Of a stretch of 64,000 nt of DNA, positions 13,854 to 26,553 are shown piece after piece. Numbering within the stretch: the first letter of the stretch is position 1; each line of letters begins with the position of its first letter. The notes under the pieces are model-generated. The model did no database searches. It was not told the origin of the DNA and saw nothing but the letters and a program-made list of their open reading frames with translations. The stretch comes from Deinococcus ficus (GTDB lineage: Bacteria; Deinococcota; Deinococci; Deinococcales; Deinococcaceae): assembly GCF_003444775.1 (NCBI RefSeq), contig NZ_CP021081.1:1414001-1478000 (forward strand). Direction: 5' to 3'. A program made the position numbers and the translations under genes.

Positions 13854-13913
13854 ATGACAGAAGCAGCGTCGGGCACGGCGGTTCAGGCAGGACTCACCCG
13901 GAGGGCGGCGTGA
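13854..13913 (+). CDS. 19-codon leader ORF coupled to the AI-2E-type gene
   Basis: ATG at 13854 opens a frame encoding [19 protein letters not shown] and a TGA that overlaps the downstream GTG start as GTGA (13910-13913). TAGACT ends 9 nt before the ATG. The arrangement suggests a leaderless mini-ORF whose translation delivers ribosomes to the transporter start. Alternatively, it is fortuitous and the promoter simply gives a 50-nt leader; CGGAGG precedes the GTG. Confidence 0.35.
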   Translation: MTEAASGTAVQAGLTRRAA

Positions 13914-15247
13914 GCGGCCCAATACGTTCGCCCGCCCCGGGCCGGCGGGGACCGAACGTGCAGGTGGTGAATCTGCTGCCGGTGGCGATGGCCGTGATCG
14001 GCGTGCTGCTGCTCCTGAGCTTTTTCGGGCGGGTCGCGCCGTCCCTGCTGGCGATCACCCTGGCCCTGATCCTCGCCACGGCCCTGAACCCCGTGGCGCG
14101 GTTCTTCGAGCGGTGGATGTCCCGCGGCCTGGCGGGCACGCTGACGGTGCTGCTGGTGCTGGGCACCATCGTGGGCCTGGGGTTCCTGGCCGTGCCCCCC
14201 ATCGTGAAGCAGCTCAGCGGACTGGGCGAGAGCCTGCCCACCGACCTGAACCAGATCGAGGCGCGGCTGAACAGCTGGCTGAGCCTGAACCCCACCCTGG
14301 ACCGCGTGGTCCCGGACGACGCTCCGGGCCGGCTGGCCGAGCAGGCCGGGAAGCTGGGCAATGTTCTGGCCGAGCGTCTGCCGGGGGTGCTGACCCTGGT
14401 GGGCGGCGGGATCTTCACGGCGCTGGTCACGCTGATCATGGTGGTGTTCGCACTGGGGAACCCGGTGCCCATCGTGAACGGGTTCCTGGGTGCCGTGCCC
14501 GCCCACTACCGCCTGAACGCCACGCGCGCCCTGGCGCAGACCCTGAAGCAGATGGGCGCCTGGGGCCGCGCGACCGTGCTGGTCATGCTGGTCACGGGAA
14601 CGGTCACGGCAGCCGGGTTCTACCTGCTGGGCGTGCAGAACTGGCTGGTGTTCGGGATTCTCGCGGCGCTGGGGGAACTCGTGCCGACCATCGGACCCAT
14701 CGTGGCGTCGCTGCCGCCGGTGCTGTTCACGCTGGCGTCCGACCCGGAGAAGGCGCTGTGGGTGGCGGTGTTCGTGCTGGTGTTCCAGCAGGTGAGCGGG
14801 TTCGTGCTGGCGCCCTTCGTGGTGGGCGGCGCGGGCGGCCTGCACCCACTGTCGGTGACGGTGGGCGTGCTGCTGTTCAGTGGCGTGTTCGGCATCGTGG
14901 GCGCGTTCCTGACCATTCCGTTCCTGATCCTGATCAAGGCGGTGTATCAGCACTTCTACCTGCGGGACGCGCCGGACATCCCCGACGCGGTCGCCATGGC
15001 CCTGATCAGCGGGGTGGTGGAGGAGCAGATGGACCGCGAGGAGGAAGCGCGCAAGGCCGCCGACCGCGCGATTCAGGAGGTGCGGGACGCGGAACTGGAA
15101 CGGCAGCTGCAGGAGGGCGAGCTGGACCTGGAGGCCGTGCTGGACGAACACAGCGAGCACGACTCCACGCCCGTGGTTCGCCCGGCGCCCCGTGGGAACG
15201 CGGAATCCGGCGGGCCGCCGCGGGGCCCGGAACGGCCGGACACCTGA
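13910..15247 (+). CDS. AI-2E-family membrane transporter
   Basis: Predicted inner-membrane permease of the AI-2E/PerM family, whose members include autoinducer-2 exporters and Na+/H+ antiporters. Hydrophobic segments occur near residues 20-55, 75-98, then, after a soluble loop at roughly 105-160, at 165-185 and in several helices up to about residue 345. The last hundred residues are charged ([21 protein letters not shown]) and cytoplasmic. GTG start at 13910, preceded by CGGAGG and overlapping a 19-codon ORF. 445 residues. Substrate unknown; no AI-2 genes are nearby. Confidence 0.83.
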   Translation: MSGPIRSPAPGRRGPNVQVVNLLPVAMAVIGVLLLLSFFGRVAPSLLAITLALILATALNPVARFFERWMSRGLAGTLTVLLVLGTIVGLGFLAVPPIVKQLSGLGESLPTDLNQIEARLNSWLSLNPTLDRVVPDDAPGRLAEQAGKLGNVLAERLPGVLTLVGGGIFTALVTLIMVVFALGNPVPIVNGFLGAVPAHYRLNATRALAQTLKQMGAWGRATVLVMLVTGTVTAAGFYLLGVQNWLVFGILAALGELVPTIGPIVASLPPVLFTLASDPEKALWVAVFVLVFQQVSGFVLAPFVVGGAGGLHPLSVTVGVLLFSGVFGIVGAFLTIPFLILIKAVYQHFYLRDAPDIPDAVAMALISGVVEEQMDREEEARKAADRAIQEVRDAELERQLQEGELDLEAVLDEHSEHDSTPVVRPAPRGNAESGGPPRGPERPDT

Positions 15248-15263
15248 ACGCCCCGCAATCTGA

Positions 15264-15312
15264 TAGAATTCCCGTTTGGGAGACCCGCCCCGAGTCGTGT
15301 GGCGGGCTTTTT
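15264..15312 (+). promoter_or_regulatory. Promoter followed at once by a terminator-like hairpin ahead of typA
   Basis: TAGAAT (15264-15269) looks like a -10 box. Soon after, CCCGCC (15284-15289) pairs with GGCGGG (15301-15306), followed by CTTTTT. Either this is the terminator of the AI-2E-type gene upstream, or transcripts starting at about 15276 must read through it, which would be attenuation of typA. The small hairpin CCCGTTTGGG lies between. Confidence 0.45.
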
Positions 15313-15382
15313 CGTGCCAGGGAGAGCAGAAGGCCGGAGGCAAACGCGCCGGCGGCCGACCGCTCCGAGCAAGGGAGCAAGT

Positions 15383-17164
<1,782 letters not shown>

Positions 17165-17178
17165 GCGGGGGAAAGATG

Positions 17179-17206
17179 GGAGGCTGGCGACGACATGCCA
17201 GCCTCC
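17179..17206 (+). terminator. Terminator of typA
   Basis: GGAGGCTGGC (17179-17188) and GCCAGCCTCC (17197-17206) form a perfect 10-bp stem with an 8-nt loop, followed by TTCCGATTT. Confidence 0.75.
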
Positions 17207-17238
17207 TTCCGATTTAACTTGATATAGCCATAGGTGGA

Positions 17239-17250
17239 TTGGATATATTC
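17239..17250 (+). repeat. TTGGATATATTC intergenic motif, copy 4
   Basis: Identical to the other three copies and in the same orientation, 49 nt before the recQ start and 37 nt before its -10 box. The context GATTGGATATATTC is shared with copy 3. Confidence 0.7.
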
Positions 17251-17299
17251 CGTCGTCCGCCTCCTGTTACGCCCGGAACAGAAAGAGTATCCTCTCCCG

Positions 17300-19516
17300 G
17301 TGACTGCCGTCTCCCCCACCAACCTCGACACCCGCGCCCTCGACATCCTCCACCGGGTCTGGGGGTACGGCGCGTTCCGGGGCGTGCAGGCCGACATCGT
17401 CCGCACCGTCGCCGCCGGCGGCAACGCCCTGGTCCTGATGCCCACCGGCGGCGGGAAGAGCCTGTGCTACCAGGTGCCCAGCCTGCTGCGCGACGGCACC
17501 GGCATCGTCGTCTCCCCCCTGATCGCCCTGATGAAGGACCAGGTGGACGCCCTGCGCGAGAACGGCGTGCGCGCCGCGTACCTGAACTCCACCCTGAGCC
17601 TCCCTGAAGTCCGCGAGGTGGAGGAGGCGCTGCTGGCCGGTGAGCTGGACCTGCTGTACGTGGCGCCCGAGCGGCTGCTCCTGCCCCGCACCCTGGACCT
17701 GCTGGAACGCGCCCCGGTGGCCCTGTTCGCCATCGACGAGGCGCACTGCGTGTCCCAGTGGGGCCACGACTTCCGGCCCGAGTACGGGCAGCTGGGCGTG
17801 CTGCCCGAACGCTTCCCGCACCTGCCGCGCGTGGCGCTGACCGCCACCGCCGACGACCGGACCCGGGCGGACATCCTGAACGTGCTGCACCTGCACGGCG
17901 CGCCTCAGTTCGTGAGTTCCTTCGACCGGCCGAACATCCAGTACCGCGTGGCGAACAAGGAAGCCCCCAAGTCCCAGCTGCTGGACTTCATCCGGGGCGA
18001 GCACGCCGGGGACGCCGGCATCGTGTACTGCCTGAGCCGCAAGAGCGTGGAGGACACCGCCAGGTGGCTCACGGCGCAGGGTGTGGAGGCCGTGCCGTAC
18101 CACGCGGGCCTCAGCCCCCGAGAGCGCAACACCGCGCAGGAGCGCTTCCTGAACGAGGAGGGACTGGTCGTGGCGGCCACCGTGGCTTTCGGCATGGGCA
18201 TCGACAAGCCCAACGTGCGCTTCGTGGCGCACCTGGACCTGCCCAAGAGCATGGAAGGGTACTACCAGGAAACCGGCCGCGCGGGCCGTGACGGGCTGCC
18301 CAGCACCGCCTGGATGGTGTACGGCCTGGCGGACGTGGTGAACGTGCGCCGCATGCTCGCGCAGAGCGACGCGCCGGAGGAGGTCAAGCGCGTGGAGGCC
18401 GGGAAGCTGGACGCGCTGCTCACCTACTGCGAGACGGCCGCGTGCCGCCGGCAGGTGCTCCTGGCGTACTTCGGGGAGGAGTTGCGGGAACCCTGCGGGA
18501 ACTGCGACACCTGCCTGAATCCGCCGCGCGTGCACGACGCCACCCGCGAGGCGCAGATGGCGCTGTCGGCCGTGATCCGCACCGGGAACCGCTTCGGGGC
18601 GGCGCACGTCACGGACGTTCTGCTGGGCCGGGAGACCGAGCGTGTGCTGGCGCTGGGGCACCACCAGCTGCCCACCTTCGGGGTGGGAGCCGGGCATGAC
18701 GAGAAGTTCTGGCGCGGCATCCTGCGGCAGCTGACCAGCCTGGGCCACCTGACGGCCGGCGAGCACCACGGCCTGAGTGCCACCGGCCGGGCCCGCCCGC
18801 TCCTGAAGGGCGAGGCGGAATTCCGGGTGCGGGAGGACAGCCTGCTGCCGCGCGAGACCGTGAAGCGCCGCGAGCGGACCAGCCGGGCGAGCGGCGCGGT
18901 AGCCGAGGCGGACCGGGGCCTGTTCGAGGCGCTGCGGGCGTGGCGGCTGGGCCGCGCGAAGGAACTGGCGGTGCCGCCGTACGTGATCTTCAGCGACGCG
19001 ACGCTCAAGGGCATCGCGGAGACGCGGCCGGGCAGCCACGCCGCGCTGGGCCTGGTGAGCGGCGTGGGGCAGCGCAAACTCACGGATTACGGAGACGAGG
19101 TGCTGCAGGTCGTCCGTGACCAGGGCGGGGAGCCGCGGGCCGGGGCGCCCCTCACCGACGCGCAGCGCGGGACCGCCGCCAACCTCGCGGTGCTGAACGT
19201 GCTGCGGGCCGGCCGGGCGGCGTCGGCCAGCCCAGCCCCGGGAGGCCCAGGCGCACCGCTGCTGTCCGTGTCGGTGCCTGAACCGGCGCGGCAGGAGGCG
19301 GTGACCGAGGCGCTGCGGGCGCTGCGTCAGGAGCTGTGCCGGGAGACCGGGCACAGCCCCTTCGTGGTGTTACCGAACGCCACGCTTGCTGCCCTGGCCG
19401 AGCGGCAGCCCCGCACGCTGGAGGAGTTGCGGGGCCTGCCGGGCATGGGCGAGAAACGCATTGAGGCGTACGGGCGGCGGGTGGTGGAGGCGGTCAGCGC
19501 CGCGCTGGGCGGCTGA
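17300..19516 (+). CDS. recQ: RecQ DNA helicase with two HRDC domains
   Basis: 3'-5' superfamily 2 helicase of recombination repair. Walker A MPTGGGKSLCYQ is at residues 48-59 and the DEAH box FAIDEAHCVSQWG at 143-155. The zinc-binding region CETAACRRQ...CGNCDTC is followed by a winged-helix RQC part. Two C-terminal HRDC domains are visible (roughly 530-605 and 660-735), the second with LRGLPGMGEKRIEAYG. D. radiodurans RecQ is described with three, so this one is shorter. GTG at 17300 is preferred over the upstream in-frame ATG because TATCCT lies 6 nt before it. 738 residues. Confidence 0.94.
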   Translation: MTAVSPTNLDTRALDILHRVWGYGAFRGVQADIVRTVAAGGNALVLMPTGGGKSLCYQVPSLLRDGTGIVVSPLIALMKDQVDALRENGVRAAYLNSTLSLPEVREVEEALLAGELDLLYVAPERLLLPRTLDLLERAPVALFAIDEAHCVSQWGHDFRPEYGQLGVLPERFPHLPRVALTATADDRTRADILNVLHLHGAPQFVSSFDRPNIQYRVANKEAPKSQLLDFIRGEHAGDAGIVYCLSRKSVEDTARWLTAQGVEAVPYHAGLSPRERNTAQERFLNEEGLVVAATVAFGMGIDKPNVRFVAHLDLPKSMEGYYQETGRAGRDGLPSTAWMVYGLADVVNVRRMLAQSDAPEEVKRVEAGKLDALLTYCETAACRRQVLLAYFGEELREPCGNCDTCLNPPRVHDATREAQMALSAVIRTGNRFGAAHVTDVLLGRETERVLALGHHQLPTFGVGAGHDEKFWRGILRQLTSLGHLTAGEHHGLSATGRARPLLKGEAEFRVREDSLLPRETVKRRERTSRASGAVAEADRGLFEALRAWRLGRAKELAVPPYVIFSDATLKGIAETRPGSHAALGLVSGVGQRKLTDYGDEVLQVVRDQGGEPRAGAPLTDAQRGTAANLAVLNVLRAGRAASASPAPGGPGAPLLSVSVPEPARQEAVTEALRALRQELCRETGHSPFVVLPNATLAALAERQPRTLEELRGLPGMGEKRIEAYGRRVVEAVSAALGG

Positions 19517-19522
19517 CGCGCC

Positions 19523-20764
19523 TCAGAAGGTGAAGCTCTTGGGCACCACGACGACGCCGCTGTCGGTGACGGTGAAGCCGCGGGCGCGGTCCTCGTCGGG
19601 GTCCAGGCCGATCTGCGTGCCCGGGGGGATCTTCACGTCCTTGTCCACGATCACGCGGTGCAGGTGGCTGTGCCGCCCGACCTCCACGTCGTCGAACAGC
19701 ACGCAGTGTTCCATCAGCGAGTACGAGTGCGCGCGGACGTTGCGGCCCAGCACGCTGTCCCGCACGGTGCCGCCGCTGATGATGGCGCCGCCGGCCATGA
19801 TCGAGTTGAACGCCTGCCCCTTGCGGCCCTCGGATTCATGCACGAACTTCGCGGGCGGGGAGAACTCGCTGCTGGTGCGCAGCGGCCACTGCGGGTTGTA
19901 GATGTCGAACTCCGGGTTCACGCTCACGAGGTCCATGCTCGCCTCGAAGTACGCGTCCAGGGTTCCCACGTCCCGCCAGTAGCGGTTGGGGCCGGCCTGC
20001 CCCGGGATGGGGTTGCGGTGGAAGTCGTACGCCTGCACGTGGTACCCGTCCGACAGCGCGCGGGGAATGACGTCCTGCCCGAAGTCGAAGCCGTCCTTCT
20101 GCCCGCTGATGCTGGTGTGCAGCAGTTCCTCCAGCGCCCGGCGCGAGAAGATGTAGTTGCCCATGCTGGTCAGCGTGGTGGTGGGGTCGTCCGGGAGGCC
20201 GGGCGGGTTGGCAGGTTTTTCCAGGAACTGCGTGACGCGCCAGCCGTCGTCGATCTGCATGACGCCGAAGCGGTGCGCCTCGGTCTGCGGCATGGGGTAG
20301 GCGGCAATGGTCACGTCCGCGCGGGACTGGATGTGCTGCTCCAGCATGTGCTCCACGTTCATCTTGTAGATGTGGTCGCCGCTGAAGATCGCCACGTAGT
20401 CCGCCTCGAAGTTGTCGATCAGGTGCATGTTCTGGTACACGGCGTCGGCGGTGCCGCGGTACCACACCGCGCCGAGTTCCTCGTAGCGGTACATCTGCGC
20501 GGGCACCAGGGTGATGAAGTAGTCGCTGAGGAAGGTCCCGAAGCGCCAGCCGCGCTGGATGTGCTCGGTGAGGCTCTGCGCCTTGTACTGCGTGAGGACG
20601 TAGATGGAGAACACGCCGCTGTTGATGAAGTTGTTGATGGCGAAATCGATGATGCGGTACTTGCCGCCGAACGGCACGGCCGGCTTGCTGCGCTTCTGGG
20701 TGAGCGGCGCGAGGCGCGAGCCCTGCCCACCGGCAAGAATCATTCCGAGAACCCTGGGTTTCAT
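19523..20764 (-). CDS. glgC: Glucose-1-phosphate adenylyltransferase
   Basis: Makes ADP-glucose from ATP and glucose-1-phosphate, the committed step of glycogen synthesis. The nucleotide-binding signature [15 protein letters not shown] begins at residue 8. [27 protein letters not shown] and the C-terminal beta-helix ([15 protein letters not shown]) follow. 413 residues is normal. The ATG at 20764 follows GGTGGAGGGTGCGC; longer in-frame extensions lack family similarity. Convergent with recQ, with only 6 nt between stops. No other glg gene is in the window. Confidence 0.95.
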   Translation of the reverse strand: MKPRVLGMILAGGQGSRLAPLTQKRSKPAVPFGGKYRIIDFAINNFINSGVFSIYVLTQYKAQSLTEHIQRGWRFGTFLSDYFITLVPAQMYRYEELGAVWYRGTADAVYQNMHLIDNFEADYVAIFSGDHIYKMNVEHMLEQHIQSRADVTIAAYPMPQTEAHRFGVMQIDDGWRVTQFLEKPANPPGLPDDPTTTLTSMGNYIFSRRALEELLHTSISGQKDGFDFGQDVIPRALSDGYHVQAYDFHRNPIPGQAGPNRYWRDVGTLDAYFEASMDLVSVNPEFDIYNPQWPLRTSSEFSPPAKFVHESEGRKGQAFNSIMAGGAIISGGTVRDSVLGRNVRAHSYSLMEHCVLFDDVEVGRHSHLHRVIVDKDVKIPPGTQIGLDPDEDRARGFTVTDSGVVVVPKSFTF

Positions 20765-20926
20765 GCGCACCCTCCACCGCGCCTTGCATTCCGGTGGCGC
20801 GGGCAGACCGGGGGACGAGACGGAAGCCGGACCGGAGAGGAAATCGGAGCTGGGCACGCTTGGCCGGCGCATTCATGCATAGGCTCACATTATCCGCCCG
20901 GAAATGGGGATGGGCTGCGCCGGTCT

Positions 20927-21850
20927 TTATCTGTTCGCAGTCAAACACGCCCCGAGACGCTCCCCGGCGTCTGCCGGGCCGAGCAGCGCGGCGCCCAGCT
21001 GGGTGCGCAGGAAGGTCAGCTGGCGCTTGGTGTACTGCCGGGTCGCGAGGGCCACGGCGTCCTGCACGGCCTCGCGGGAGCGGCGCCCCAGGGCGAGGTC
21101 CAGCACGTCCCGGTACCCCAGGGCCTGCCACACGGTCGGCCGGGGCTGAAGGTCCGGGGCCACTCTGGAGGCCAGCCAGCGCGCCTCGGCGGGCCAGCCG
21201 GCGTCCAGCATGGCCGCGATCCGCCCGGCCTGCCGCCGGGCCAGCGCGTCCGGCTCCAGGGTGAAGGCGATCAGGTCGTACCGGAAGGCGGGGGCGCTGC
21301 GCCCGAACGCGCCGGGGTATCGGCCGGTCATGCGGTGCACCTCGGTCGCCCGGGCGATGCGGCGGGGGTTGCGCTGCATGCGCTCCGCCTCGGCCGGGTC
21401 CCGGGCCATGATGTCGGCCAGCAGCGCCTCCCAGCCGCGCTCGGCCAGCTCCGCGGCCACCGCCTCCCGCACGGCCGGGTCGGCCGGCGGGGTGAGGGGC
21501 AGGCCGTGCATCAGGGCCTGCAGGTAGAAGCCGGTGCCGCCCACCACCAGCGGCCGGTGCCCGCGCGCCAGGATGTCCGCGATGGCGGCCTCGGCGTCGC
21601 GGGTGAAGCGGGCGACGTCGTACTCGCTCTCCACGTCCACCACGTCGATCAGGTGATGCGGCACCGCGGCGAGGTCCGCCGGGCCGGGTTTGGCGGTGCC
21701 GATGTCCAGCCCGCGGTACACGGTGAAGGCGTCGGCCGACACGAGTTCCACCGGGGAGCCGGCCTGCCGGGCGGCGTGGAGGGCCAGGGCGCTCTTGCCG
21801 GCAGCGGTCGGGGCACTCAGGATCGGGACGGGGAGGCGCGGGGCGGGCAC
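20927..21850 (-). CDS. miaA: tRNA dimethylallyltransferase
   Basis: Adds an isopentenyl group to A37 of tRNAs reading codons that start with U. The P-loop is a slightly unusual SAPTAAGKSALA (residues 12-23; GPTASGKT is the norm), followed by VSADAFTVYRGLDIGTAKP, VVGGTGFYLQAL and the C-terminal ALGYRDVL and ATRQYTKRQ, where most homologues have TRQYAKRQ. GTG at 21850 is chosen because TACAAT lies 6 nt upstream. 307 residues. Divergent from the hsp20-like gene, only 49 nt apart, so both promoters are packed into this gap. Confidence 0.94.
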   Translation of the reverse strand: MPAPRLPVPILSAPTAAGKSALALHAARQAGSPVELVSADAFTVYRGLDIGTAKPGPADLAAVPHHLIDVVDVESEYDVARFTRDAEAAIADILARGHRPLVVGGTGFYLQALMHGLPLTPPADPAVREAVAAELAERGWEALLADIMARDPAEAERMQRNPRRIARATEVHRMTGRYPGAFGRSAPAFRYDLIAFTLEPDALARRQAGRIAAMLDAGWPAEARWLASRVAPDLQPRPTVWQALGYRDVLDLALGRRSREAVQDAVALATRQYTKRQLTFLRTQLGAALLGPADAGERLGACLTANR

Positions 21851-21899
21851 GGGCGAATTGTAGGGCGGGCGCCGCGGGCGGGATGCTACGGTGAACGGC

Positions 21900-22304
21900 A
21901 TGAACGAGCCGGTGCTGGGACGACTGCAGCAACTCATGACCCTGCGTGAGGGAGTGGAGAGCCTGTCCGGAACAGGGCCGTGGATTCCGGCCGCCGACTG
22001 GCTGGATTCGGACACGCACCTGACCCTGCTGCTGGACGTGCCGGGCGTGGAGACGGACTCTCTGGTGCTGGAGGAGGAGGGCACGCTGCTGCGCGTGATG
22101 GGGGAGCGGGCGGCGCCGGCGCGGCGGTTGCAGGGGGAGCGGCCGGACGGGCGCTTTATCCGCACCCTGGCGTTCCCGCAGGAGGTCGTGCCGCAGAGCG
22201 GGGAGGCGCGTCTGGCGCATGGGGTCCTGGAGGTGCGGTTCGAGAAGCGCCACCCCACCATTGAGGTCACGGCGTTCGCCGAGGCGGAGGGCCACGGGGA
22301 GTGA
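21900..22304 (+). CDS. Hsp20/alpha-crystallin small heat-shock protein
   Basis: ATP-independent holdase. The alpha-crystallin domain spans roughly residues 30-125: LTLLLDVPGVETDSLVLEEE, GRFIRTLAFPQEV and the beta-strand AHGVLEVRFEKR. The C-terminal I-x-V anchor is present as TIEVTA. 134 residues. The ATG at 21900 has TACGGT 7 nt upstream, so it is likely leaderless. Single gene, divergent from miaA. Confidence 0.88.
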   Translation: MNEPVLGRLQQLMTLREGVESLSGTGPWIPAADWLDSDTHLTLLLDVPGVETDSLVLEEEGTLLRVMGERAAPARRLQGERPDGRFIRTLAFPQEVVPQSGEARLAHGVLEVRFEKRHPTIEVTAFAEAEGHGE

Positions 22305-22407
22305 GGTCCCCCGTCACGTGAAGGGAGCCTGAACGGCCCGGGCCGCCCGCCCCCATCCGCGGAGGGCGGGGCCCAGGTAGTGTGGCGGCCTGAGGTACCG
22401 TGACTTG

Positions 22408-22884
22408 ATGTCGAAACAATCCCTTCCGCGTGCGGTGCGCCCGGCCAGACCCGACCGGGCCGCCCGCCGGAAGTGCCTTCCCCTCCTGGCCGGGCTGCTG
22501 TGCACGGCCAGCCTGACGGCCTTGCCCGCCGCGCAGGCGGCGCCCGCCACGCCCACCTGCACGACCGGCTCCCGGATGCTGGACGGACAGATCACCCGGC
22601 CGGCCGGCGTGACCCGCGTGTGCAGCGGCCGCACCTTCACCGCGTACGCGCGCGAGATCGTGCGCTACCAGTCATTGGGCGTGCGGATCGAGATCTGGTC
22701 CACGAAGGGCGACCCGCAGACCGTGAAGGGCCCGCTGGTCAAGGGCATGACGGCGCTCGGCTACCGCCTGAAAGGCACCTACCCCAACGGGGAGCGAAAG
22801 TACGTGACCGCCACCGGGCGCGGCGTGCGGATTTCCGACTGGAAGGAAGGCAGCGTCACGTACTTCCTGCTGTTCCTGTTCTGA
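22408..22884 (+). CDS. Secreted hypothetical protein
   Basis: No family recognised. A signal peptide is clear: basic N-terminus with RRK, a hydrophobic stretch LPLLAGLLCTASLTALPA and a likely Ala-x-Ala cleavage near AAQAAPA (about residues 42-48). The mature part is about 110 residues, with two cysteines (in PTCTTGS and RVCSGRT) that could form a disulphide, then an alpha/beta-looking region and a hydrophobic C-terminus VTYFLLFLF. ATG at 22408 has TACCGT 6 nt upstream. It is flanked by unrelated genes. Probably periplasmic or cell-surface. Confidence 0.7.
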   Translation: MSKQSLPRAVRPARPDRAARRKCLPLLAGLLCTASLTALPAAQAAPATPTCTTGSRMLDGQITRPAGVTRVCSGRTFTAYAREIVRYQSLGVRIEIWSTKGDPQTVKGPLVKGMTALGYRLKGTYPNGERKYVTATGRGVRISDWKEGSVTYFLLFLF

Positions 22885-22960
22885 CCGGCGGCCCCATCCG
22901 GATTTTTCGCGCCGCAGGAAGTCAACTTCGGCTCTCCTAACCCTGTTAGCCTGACGGGGC

Positions 22961-23860
22961 ATGGCGCCCCTGACCACCAGCCGGACCCTCAGAATTGCCG
23001 CGGGCAGCGTCCTGGTCGCCGTGGTGGTGCTCAGCCTGAAGTTCGTGGCGTACCAGATGACCGGCAGCCTGGCGCTGTACTCCGACGCGCTGGAAAGCAT
23101 CATCAACGTCGTCGCGGCCCTGGCGGCCCTGATCGCCCTGCGCATCGCGGCCCGCCCCGCCGACGACAACCACCCGTACGGGCACAGCAAGGCTGAGTAC
23201 TTCAGCGCCGTGGCCGAGGGCGTACTGATCGTGCTGGCGGCCTTCACCATCCTGCGTGAGGCGCTGCCCGCCATCCAGAACCCGGGGGCGCGCGCCGCGC
23301 CGCTGGACGGCCTGCTGGTTAACGGCCTGGCGAGCGTCATCAACGGCGTGTGGGCCACCTTCCTGCTTCGCGAGGGCCGCAGCATCGGCTCCCCGGCCCT
23401 GCTGGCCGACGGGCGGCATGTCATGAGCGACGTGGTGACCAGCGTGGGCGTGCTGGCGGGCGTGCTGCTGGCCCGTTTCACCGGCTGGCACGTGCTAGAT
23501 CCCCTGCTGGCCGCGCTGGTCGCGGTGAACATCCTGTGGAGCGGGTGGCATCTGGTGCGCGAGAGCGTGGGCGGCCTGATGGACGGCGCCGACCCCGACA
23601 CCACCGCCCGGCTGCGGCGGATCATGAGCCAACACGCGGACGGCGCGCTGGAAATGCACGACCTGCGCACCCGGCAGGCCGGGCAGGTCACCTTCGTGGA
23701 GTTTCACCTGGTGGTGCCGGGCGACATGACCGTCTCGCGTAGCCACGTGATCTGCGACGTGCTGGAAGAAGCGATCCGCGCCGAGATGCCGGGCGCGCAG
23801 GTCACCATTCACGTGGAGCCGCCCGAGAAGGCCAAGCATCACGGCGTGGTGGTGGTGTGA
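22961..23860 (+). CDS. Cation diffusion facilitator family transporter
   Basis: Exports Zn2+ or another divalent metal in exchange for protons. The metal site in helix 2 is YSDALESIIN; HPYGHSKAEYF follows and helix 5 has ADGRHVMSDVVTS with the expected His and Asp. Six membrane helices (about residues 10-205) are followed by a cytoplasmic ferredoxin-like domain with QVTFVEFHLVVPGDM. 299 residues. ATG has TAGCCT 8 nt upstream. The following unknown gene starts 4 nt after the stop and is probably co-transcribed. The exact metal is not predictable. Confidence 0.92.
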   Translation: MAPLTTSRTLRIAAGSVLVAVVVLSLKFVAYQMTGSLALYSDALESIINVVAALAALIALRIAARPADDNHPYGHSKAEYFSAVAEGVLIVLAAFTILREALPAIQNPGARAAPLDGLLVNGLASVINGVWATFLLREGRSIGSPALLADGRHVMSDVVTSVGVLAGVLLARFTGWHVLDPLLAALVAVNILWSGWHLVRESVGGLMDGADPDTTARLRRIMSQHADGALEMHDLRTRQAGQVTFVEFHLVVPGDMTVSRSHVICDVLEEAIRAEMPGAQVTIHVEPPEKAKHHGVVVV

Positions 23861-23864
23861 AGCC

Positions 23865-24386
23865 GTGACGGACCCCCGCCTCAGTGAACGGCCCAGACGG
23901 CCGCTGTCAGCGAAACCGGCCGGGTACGTGGGGCTGGCGACCTACTCCAGCCTGGGGCGGCTGTGGGCCATGCTGGACGCCGCCAGGCGGGCCGGGCGGA
24001 CCGTGAGCGTGGTGCGGGGCGACCCGCCGGAGGCCGCGCGGCGCCGCATCAGCGGGTACACGCTGCGCGGCGCGGGTCTGTTTGTGGACACCGAGCGCCT
24101 GCTGCGGGACCTGGAGGACGGGTTCGAGACGCACCCGGCCCTGCTGGCGCTGATGGCCGGGGACGCCGGGCCGCTGCGGGACACGCTGAACGCCGGGTAC
24201 GAGCTGCGGCTGGACTTCACGGTGGCCCTCACGGCCGGCCGTGACCTGATCCTGCGGCCGGAATTCCGGTACGCGCCCCTGCCGGAGAACGCCGACCCGC
24301 TGCCGTCCACGGTGACGCTGCGCACGCGGCGGATGGGCCGCGACGAGCTGCACCTGCTGCTCCAGCGCGCCTGCGGCCTCGCCTGA
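23865..24386 (+). CDS. Hypothetical protein downstream of the CDF transporter
   Basis: Family not recognised. 173 residues, soluble, Arg- and Leu-rich, without cysteines or membrane helices. The segment GYVGLATYSSLGRLWAMLDAA looks like an alpha/beta unit. The GTG at 23865 is 4 nt after the CDF stop, so it is translationally linked to metal export, though no metal motif is visible. It ends 2 nt before the convergent aminotransferase. Confidence 0.7.
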   Translation: MTDPRLSERPRRPLSAKPAGYVGLATYSSLGRLWAMLDAARRAGRTVSVVRGDPPEAARRRISGYTLRGAGLFVDTERLLRDLEDGFETHPALLALMAGDAGPLRDTLNAGYELRLDFTVALTAGRDLILRPEFRYAPLPENADPLPSTVTLRTRRMGRDELHLLLQRACGLA

Positions 24387-24388
24387 CC

Positions 24389-25846
<1,458 letters not shown>

Positions 25847-25882
25847 ATCCTCTCAGTCTAGTGCAGCGGGCATGAGGACGGC

Positions 25883-26167
25883 TCAGCGCGGGAGTTCGCG
25901 CAGCAGGGCGGGCAAGCCGCCCGGGTAGGACTCGGCGTTCAGGCCGTCGGCACGCAGGAAGCGCGCGGCGAGCTGCGAGCGCACGCCCCGTTCGCACAGG
26001 ACGAGCAGCGGGCCGTCGGCGGGCGTCAGGCCGTGCCGGGCGTCCTCGATCTCGTCCAGGCTGAGGGTCACGAGCCGGTGGTGCGGCAGCAGGGCGCCCA
26101 GGGGCTGCGCGGCCCGCAGGGGTTCGGGGCGAAGGTCGAGCAGGGTGACGCCGGCGGGCACTGGCAT
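25883..26167 (-). CDS. Short rhodanese-domain protein (divergent pair, minus)
   Basis: Single rhodanese-like domain of only 94 residues. The active-site loop is VLCERGVRSQLAA, with Cys in the usual position, and the N-terminal GVTLLDLRPEPLRA carries the conserved acidic/Arg pair. It may move sulfane sulfur from thiosulfate or persulfides. ATG at 26167 is chosen over the long upstream extension because TATGCT lies 6 nt before it. It faces a second rhodanese gene 81 nt away. Confidence 0.8.
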   Translation of the reverse strand: MPVPAGVTLLDLRPEPLRAAQPLGALLPHHRLVTLSLDEIEDARHGLTPADGPLLVLCERGVRSQLAARFLRADGLNAESYPGGLPALLRELPR

Positions 26168-26248
26168 GCGGCAAGCATAGCGGGACACCCGCGGGCGCAT
26201 CCCGACTGGGTTACTCAGGTTTCCGCCCGGGTCGGGTATGCTGGGGGC

Positions 26249-26553
26249 ATGCAGGAAGTCACCCCCCAGGAAGGCCTCGCCCGCGTGCAGCGCGGAGCGC
26301 TGCTCGTGGACGTGCGCGAGCAGAACGAGTACGACGAAGTTCACGCCCAGGGCGCGCAGCTGATTCCCCTCAGCGAGTTCGAGAGCCGCTACGCGGAGCT
26401 GCCCCAGGACCAGGAGATCGTCCTGATCTGCCGCAGCGGCGCCCGCAGCGGCCGCGCCACGCAGTTCCTGATGGACCAGGGCTACACCCGCGTCGCCAAC
26501 CTCCAGGGCGGCACGCTGGCCTGGGACGAGGCCGGCCTCCCGGTGGACCGCGC

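Noticed and set aside
19836..22295. 819-codon minus-strand frame across glgC and miaA
   Set aside because: Different frame from both real genes, Arg/Pro/Ala-rich, crosses the Hsp20 gene.
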